In this document: positions 5,052 to 9,183 of the stretch, one piece after another
How the letters are laid out: each line of letters starts with the position of its first letter
Numbering within the stretch: position 1 is the stretch's first letter
Assembly (NCBI GenBank): GCA_902797345.1
Contig: CADBSL010000041.1
Span: forward strand, 1 to 9,183
Length of the DNA stretch: 9,183 nucleotides
Direction: 5' to 3'
Source: an uncultured Eubacteriales bacterium
GTDB taxonomy: Bacteria; Bacillota; Clostridia; Peptostreptococcales; Anaerovoracaceae
Position numbers and translations under genes: made by a program
The notes under the pieces: model-generated
The model's database searches: none
Told to the model about the DNA's origin: nothing
What the model saw: only the letters and a program-made list of their open reading frames with translations

Positions 5052-6287
5052 TCAGCCGATAATCCGATTCACCATATCCATCATCAGCAGCACGGAATAG
5101 TGGCGGATCCAGTTCCGATTCACGGTACGGACCCGGAACTCTTTGCATTCGGTCTTCCCGTCGAAGTCTACGCAGATGTACACCAGGCCCACGGGTTTTT
5201 CCGCGGTGCCTCCGTCCGGACCGGCGATGCCGGTGACGGAGATGCACACCCGGCTCCCGGTCTTCTTCTTCAGACCGGCGGTCATCTCCCGGGCCGTCTC
5301 TTCGCTGACGGCACCATACCGGGCCAGGGTCTCTTCCTTCACGCCCAGTTCTTCCATCTTCGCCCGGTTGCTGTAAGTCACGATGCCCCGTTCGAATACC
5401 GAGGAGATTCCCTCCACGCCGATCAGGGTGGAGGCAAAGAGCCCTCCGGTGCAGGACTCTGCACAGGAGATCGTCAGTCCCCGTTCCATGAGTTTTTTTG
5501 CCACCACATCCTTCAGGTCTTCATCGTGATAACTGAAAATGTAGTCGCCTACGATGGCCGTGACCTTTTCCGCCATGGCTTCCACCGCTTCCCGGGCTTC
5601 CTCCAGGGTATTGCGTTTGGAGGTGACCCGAACGCTACACTCCCCTTCCTTCGCATAGGTGGCGATGGTGGGGTCCGTCTGACCGGTGATCAGATCCTGC
5701 AGCATGTATTCCAGTTGGGATTCACCGATCCCGAACACCCGGACCATATCGGAGTAGATCACTTCGTGGGTCAGGGTCTGCAGGTAAGGGATCACGGATT
5801 CCTCAAACATCCTGGTCATTTCTCTCGGCGGCCCCGGCAGGCACACCACGATCTTCCCGTCCTTTTCAAAGACGCATCCCGGCGCCGTTCCGGCATTGTT
5901 GGGAAGGATGAACCCATCCTTCGCCGGCAGGTTCGCCTGTTTGATATTGTTCTCGGTCATCTCCCGGCCGGTCTTCTCGAAGAACAGCCGGATCTTCTCC
6001 AGAGATTCCTCATCGATCTTCAGTTCTACGCCCATGACCTCCGCTGCCATTTCCTTGGTCAGGTCGTCCTGGGTGGGCCCCAGGCCTCCGGTGGTGATGA
6101 CCAGGTCCACTTCCGACAGCAGCCGGGACAGGACCTCCTTTACTCTTCCGGGGTTGTCCCCCACGGTCTCGTGGTATAGAACATCGATCCCCATCCGGTT
6201 CAGCTGCTGGGAAAGGTACACCGTATTGGTATTGGTGATCTGGCCGAACAGGATCTCTGTTCCGACGCTGAATATTGCTGACTTCAT
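5052..6287 (-). CDS. cinA: CinA-family protein: MoaB-like domain plus NMN amidase domain
   Basis: The 411-residue protein has the full two-domain CinA architecture. Residues 1 to about 165 form a molybdopterin-binding-like (MoaB/MogA fold, COG1058) domain with FSVGTEILFGQITNTN (6-21), the ITTGGLGPTQDDLT loop (64-77) and LPGPPREM (150-157); this domain is associated with ADP-ribose pyrophosphatase activity in studied CinA proteins. Residues from about 255 form the CinA-C/PncC nicotinamide-nucleotide amidase domain, with CAESCTGGLFAS (275-286) holding the nucleophilic serine, GIVTYSN (301-307) and VTGIAGPDGGTAEKPVG (351-367). The protein is expected to recycle NMN and has historically been linked with competence because of its usual place before recA. 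The ATG overlaps the pgsA TGA by 4 nt and AAAGG directly abuts it, so translation depends on coupling. Length and start agree with the family. Confidence 0.95.
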   Translation of the reverse strand: MKSAIFSVGTEILFGQITNTNTVYLSQQLNRMGIDVLYHETVGDNPGRVKEVLSRLLSEVDLVITTGGLGPTQDDLTKEMAAEVMGVELKIDEESLEKIRLFFEKTGREMTENNIKQANLPAKDGFILPNNAGTAPGCVFEKDGKIVVCLPGPPREMTRMFEESVIPYLQTLTHEVIYSDMVRVFGIGESQLEYMLQDLITGQTDPTIATYAKEGECSVRVTSKRNTLEEAREAVEAMAEKVTAIVGDYIFSYHDEDLKDVVAKKLMERGLTISCAESCTGGLFASTLIGVEGISSVFERGIVTYSNRAKMEELGVKEETLARYGAVSEETAREMTAGLKKKTGSRVCISVTGIAGPDGGTAEKPVGLVYICVDFDGKTECKEFRVRTVNRNWIRHYSVLLMMDMVNRIIG

Positions 6288-6817
6288 CCTTTGAACACCG
6301 CCTTATTCTTGATGATATAATCGATACCGGAAACAACGGTCATGATCACGGCGATCCACAGCACGATCGTGGCCAGCGGGAATCCGTCCGGACCGAAGGG
6401 CCAGTTCTGGATCAAAAGCAGGATCACTGCCGCCATCTGGGTGATGGTCTTGATCTTGCCCCACCAGGAGGCTGCGATCACGAGGCCCTGGGCGGCCGCA
6501 ACGGCTCTGAGACTCACGATGAGCAGTTCCCGGGCCAGCATGATGACCACCATCCAGGCCGGTACCACGCTCAGCTGGATCATGCAGAGCAGCGCCGAAA
6601 AGACCAAGAGTTTGTCCGCCAGGGGGTCCATGATCTTCCCGAAATTGGTGACCAGATTATACCGCCGGGCGATCTGCCCGTCCAGCGTATCCGTCACAGA
6701 AGCCACTACGAAGATCACTGCTGAAATGTACCAGTGGCCCGTCAATAAGAATATCATGAACACCGGGATCAGAATGATCCTCAGCATCGTCAGTTTGTTT
6801 GGCAGATTCATATTCAT
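6284..6817 (-). CDS. pgsA: CDP-diacylglycerol-glycerol-3-phosphate 3-phosphatidyltransferase
   Basis: PgsA makes phosphatidylglycerophosphate from CDP-diacylglycerol and glycerol 3-phosphate, the committed step to phosphatidylglycerol and cardiolipin, in the cytoplasmic membrane. The 177-residue length is normal for bacterial PgsA. The CDP-alcohol phosphatidyltransferase signature D-x2-DG-x2-AR-x8-G-x3-D-x3-D is complete: Asp43, Asp46, Gly47, Ala50, Arg51, Gly60, Asp64, Asp68. It begins with NLPNKLTMLRIILIPVF (4-20), the usual amphipathic start and first helix, and has about five or six membrane segments. ATG 6817 overlaps the rimO stop by 4 nt (ATGA), has GGAGG 7 nt upstream, and the gene's own TGA overlaps the cinA start in the same way. 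A second ATG two codons in is possible but worse placed. Confidence 0.95.
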   Translation of the reverse strand: MNMNLPNKLTMLRIILIPVFMIFLLTGHWYISAVIFVVASVTDTLDGQIARRYNLVTNFGKIMDPLADKLLVFSALLCMIQLSVVPAWMVVIMLARELLIVSLRAVAAAQGLVIAASWWGKIKTITQMAAVILLLIQNWPFGPDGFPLATIVLWIAVIMTVVSGIDYIIKNKAVFKG

Positions 6818-8136
6818 CCCTGCACCTCCCCTGTCAGGTCATAGTCAAAAGCATCTGTGATCTTCACCCGGACGAAAGTCCCGGGCTCCAGCTTCTTCCT
6901 GGAGGAAAAGATCACCGCATTGTCGATCTCCGCCGCGTCCCGGGAAGTCCGTCCCAGATAACCGTTTTCCTCGTCCGGTCCCTCTTCCACCAGCACTTCG
7001 CAGATCTCGCCCACGCGTTTTAAATTATTCTCCAGCGAGATCCCCTGCTGCAGCTGCATCAGCGCATCCCGCCGTCGTTCTTTCACATCCTGCCGGACCT
7101 GGGGCTTCATCTGCCCCGCCGGCGTATTTTCTTCTTTGGAGTAAGCAAAGACCCCCATCCGGTCGAACCGCATCTCCTCCACGAAATCGTAGAGTTCGTC
7201 GAACTCCGCCGCCTTCTCGCCGGGGAATCCCACGATGATGGTGGTCCGGATCGCGATGTCCGGCACTTCTTTGCGTAGCATTCGCACCACGTCCATGATC
7301 TGCGCCTTCGTAGACTTTCGGTTCATGGCTTTCAGGATCTTGTCGCTGCCGTGCTGCACCGGCATGTCGATGTATTTGCAGACCTTCGGGTTGTCCCGGA
7401 TCTCCTCCACCAGCCGGGGAGTGATCTTGTCCGGGTAGCAGTACATCAACCGGATCCACTTGAGTCCCTCCACCTTTCCCAGGTCCGAGAGCAGATCCGC
7501 CAGCACGTAATCCTCGTACAGATCCGTTCCGTAATTCGTCACATCCTGGGCGATCAGCACCAGTTCCTTCGCTCCCTGCCGGACCAGTTCTCCAGCCTCC
7601 TCCAGGATCTCTTCCTTCCGGCGGCTCCGGTACCCGCCCCGGATCTGAGGGATCACACAGTAGGTGCAGCAGTTATTGCACCCTTCCGCGATCTTCAGAT
7701 ACGCCGACGCGTTTCGGACTTCCGCCGCGATCCCGGGGAATTCCTCGAAGATCCCGCAGTCGAAGGACTGTTTCCGGGTCCGGCCCTTTTCCAAAGCCTC
7801 CTCCAGGAGTTCCGGCAGCCGGCTGTAGTCGTTGACTCCGATGATCAGGTCTGCCTCCGGCATCTCTTCGAACAGCTCCTCATTGTACCGCTGTCCCAGA
7901 CAACCGGTGACCGCCAGCAATCGGCACCGCCCTTCTTTATATCCTGCCATTTCGAAAATAGTCTGGATGGACTCTTCTTTGGCGTCCTGGATGAAGGCAC
8001 AGGTGTTCACCAGGATGATATCCGCTTCCGACGGTTCTCCGGCTTTTTCATACCCGGCTTTCTCCAGCACCCCTTCCGCCATCCGGGAGTCGACCTCATT
8101 CTTCGGACAGCCCAGGGTCTCGATAAAATATTTCAT
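6814..8136 (-). CDS. rimO: Ribosomal protein S12 methylthiotransferase RimO
   Basis: RimO is a radical-SAM enzyme that adds a methylthio group to the beta carbon of a conserved aspartate of ribosomal protein S12. At 440 residues it has the three usual domains: the UPF0004 N-terminal domain with ligands for the auxiliary 4Fe-4S cluster (Cys10 in ETLGCPKNEVDSR, Cys46 in VNTCAF, Cys79 in TGCLGQRY), the radical-SAM core with C-x3-C-x2-C (Cys153, Cys157, Cys160 in EGCNNCCTYC) and a C-terminal TRAM domain (about 374-438). GCPKNEVDS and the PQIRGGYRSR segment separate it from the tRNA enzyme MiaB, as does its place between ftsK and pgsA, the standard Firmicutes position. It starts 2 nt after the ftsK stop with only a weak purine-rich site (GGAGG is about 19 nt away), so translation is probably coupled. 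Confidence 0.95.
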   Translation of the reverse strand: MKYFIETLGCPKNEVDSRMAEGVLEKAGYEKAGEPSEADIILVNTCAFIQDAKEESIQTIFEMAGYKEGRCRLLAVTGCLGQRYNEELFEEMPEADLIIGVNDYSRLPELLEEALEKGRTRKQSFDCGIFEEFPGIAAEVRNASAYLKIAEGCNNCCTYCVIPQIRGGYRSRRKEEILEEAGELVRQGAKELVLIAQDVTNYGTDLYEDYVLADLLSDLGKVEGLKWIRLMYCYPDKITPRLVEEIRDNPKVCKYIDMPVQHGSDKILKAMNRKSTKAQIMDVVRMLRKEVPDIAIRTTIIVGFPGEKAAEFDELYDFVEEMRFDRMGVFAYSKEENTPAGQMKPQVRQDVKERRRDALMQLQQGISLENNLKRVGEICEVLVEEGPDEENGYLGRTSRDAAEIDNAVIFSSRKKLEPGTFVRVKITDAFDYDLTGEVQG

Positions 8137-8138
8137 AA

Positions 8139-9183
8139 CTATTCTTCTTCAGTTTCCTCCGTATTCTCCTCGATCAGTTCTTCCGCCGCCTTGTCCCAAT
8201 CCTTCAGGTCCGCTTCGGTGATCAGAACAGTCCGGGGTTTGCCGGCACCTTCCTGAGGCGCCACGACGCCCCGCTCCTCCAGCATATCCATCAGCCGGCT
8301 GGCCCGGTTGAATCCGATCCTGAACCGCCGCTGGAGCATGGAAACAGAGATGGTCTCCATCCCGGCCGCCAGTTCCACGGCTTCCATGAGGTATTCGTCG
8401 CTCTCGCCGCCTTCCGTTCCAAGACCGCTGCTTTCCAGCGTCTTGTTCAGGTCCTCCGACAGAGCCGCCTGCGGGGCTTCCAGTCCCTGAGATTTCAGGA
8501 AATCCGTGATCTTCATCACTTCGTAGTCCGTCACGAAGCTGCCCTGGATCCGGACCGGCTTCGGCCGGTCAATGGGTTTGAAGAGCATATCTCCGTTGCC
8601 CACCAGCGTCTCCGCACCGCCCTGGTCCAGAATGGTCCGGGAGTCTACCTGTGAAGACACCGCCAGCGCCAGCCGGGAGGGGATGTTGGCCTTGATCAGA
8701 CCGGTGATCACGTCCACGGAAGGCCGCTGGGTGGCCACGATCATGTGGATCCCCGCCGCTCTGGCCTTCTGTGCCAGACGGACGATGGAATCTTCCACCT
8801 GCTTCGGCGCCGCCATCATCAGGTCCGCCAGCTCGTCGATGACGATGACGATCTGGGGCATCTTTTCCAGACCCTTGGTCTTTGCGGCTTTTTCATTGTA
8901 TCCGTCGATATTCCTTACATTCTGTTCGCTGAGGATCCGATACCGGTTTTCCATCTCGTTGACTGCCCAGGACAGCGCCACCGCCGCCTTGGAGGCTTCG
9001 TTCACCACCGGCACCAGCAGGTGCGGGATCCCGTTATACACGCTGAATTCCACCACTTTCGGATCCACCAGGATGAGCTTCACTTCATCCGGCTTCGCCT
9101 CATACAGCAGGCTGAGGATGATGTTGTTGATGCAGACGCTCTTCCCGGAACCGGTGGTCCCGGCGATGAGCAGGTGCGGCATC
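8139..9183 (-). CDS. ftsK: DNA translocase FtsK/SpoIIIE, C-terminal part
   Basis: The frame enters from the right edge; about 347 residues of a protein that is usually 750-900 long are visible. FtsK/SpoIIIE is a hexameric ATPase at the division septum that pumps chromosome ends into daughter cells or, in spore formers, DNA into the forespore. Visible parts: Walker A GTTGSGKS (fragment residues 8-15), VDPKVVEFSVYNGIPHL (39-55), Walker B IVIVIDELADLMM (111-123), ATQRPSVDVITGLIKANIPSR (from 150), then an acidic linker and the gamma winged-helix domain (about 262-320) whose RRFRIGFNRASRLMDMLE segment reads polar chromosome motifs. The last 20 residues are strongly acidic. The membrane domain lies outside. 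It is the first visible gene of the operon with rimO, pgsA and cinA. FtsK and SpoIIIE cannot be told apart from this part. Confidence 0.96.
   Translation of the reverse strand, partial: MPHLLIAGTTGSGKSVCINNIILSLLYEAKPDEVKLILVDPKVVEFSVYNGIPHLLVPVVNEASKAAVALSWAVNEMENRYRILSEQNVRNIDGYNEKAAKTKGLEKMPQIVIVIDELADLMMAAPKQVEDSIVRLAQKARAAGIHMIVATQRPSVDVITGLIKANIPSRLALAVSSQVDSRTILDQGGAETLVGNGDMLFKPIDRPKPVRIQGSFVTDYEVMKITDFLKSQGLEAPQAALSEDLNKTLESSGLGTEGGESDEYLMEAVELAAGMETISVSMLQRRFRIGFNRASRLMDMLEERGVVAPQEGAGKPRTVLITEADLKDWDKAAEELIEENTEETEEE

Noticed and set aside
5043..6179. Long open frame on the + strand (378 codons)
   Set aside because: It lies opposite cinA, begins inside the bidirectional terminator and has a His/Gly/Pro-rich composition typical of a shadow frame.

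Overview
The window looks like chromosomal DNA of a Gram-positive anaerobe of the class Clostridia (Lachnospiraceae or Anaerovoracaceae-like; the family is a guess). The reasons are the gene order ftsK-rimO-pgsA-cinA followed by recA, strong AGGAGG-type ribosome binding sites, a Firmicutes-type LexA box (GAAC-N4-GTTC) at recA, many intrinsic terminators with U-tracts, and moderately GC-rich protein similarity to Clostridial families. There is no rRNA, tRNA, insertion sequence, prophage or CRISPR array.

Layout, left to right. 1-175 (+): 3' end of a small Cro/C1-type (XRE) regulator, whose stop codon lies inside a bidirectional terminator. 202-1416 (-): a multi-pass acyltransferase-3 family protein with its own TATAAT promoter. 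1571-2656 (-): an iron/zinc alcohol dehydrogenase of the glycerol dehydrogenase type (gldA-like), preceded by a near-perfect 18-bp tandem direct repeat next to its promoter. 2808-4310 (-): a recA-yraN unit driven by a strong promoter with a LexA box at the start of transcription. 4444-4997 (+): a separate transcription unit for a 142-residue EamA-type transporter with a promoter, a compact structured leader and an intrinsic terminator before the start codon, so very probably controlled by transcription attenuation or a riboswitch. 5052-9183 (-): the 3' part of an operon ftsK-rimO-pgsA-cinA, with a 2-nt gap and then two 4-nt ATGA overlaps, indicating translational coupling.

Functionally the right half is housekeeping: chromosome translocation (FtsK), ribosomal protein S12 modification (RimO), phosphatidylglycerophosphate synthesis (PgsA), NMN deamidation/nucleotide clean-up (CinA) and recombinational repair (RecA), with the nuclease-fold protein YraN behind recA. 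The left half is accessory or metabolic. The most interesting spot is the 4311-4568 divergent intergenic region: it carries the SOS-controlled recA promoter on one strand and a transporter gene with a small riboswitch-like leader on the other, inserted exactly where cinA and recA normally adjoin. The leader has two hairpins with partly complementary loops, the second being the terminator, which resembles my recollection of the guanidine-IV (mepA) riboswitch layout; the class assignment is tentative.

No stretch above 300 bases lacks a gene. Nothing here looks like a wholly new multi-gene system; the candidates for novelty are regulatory.
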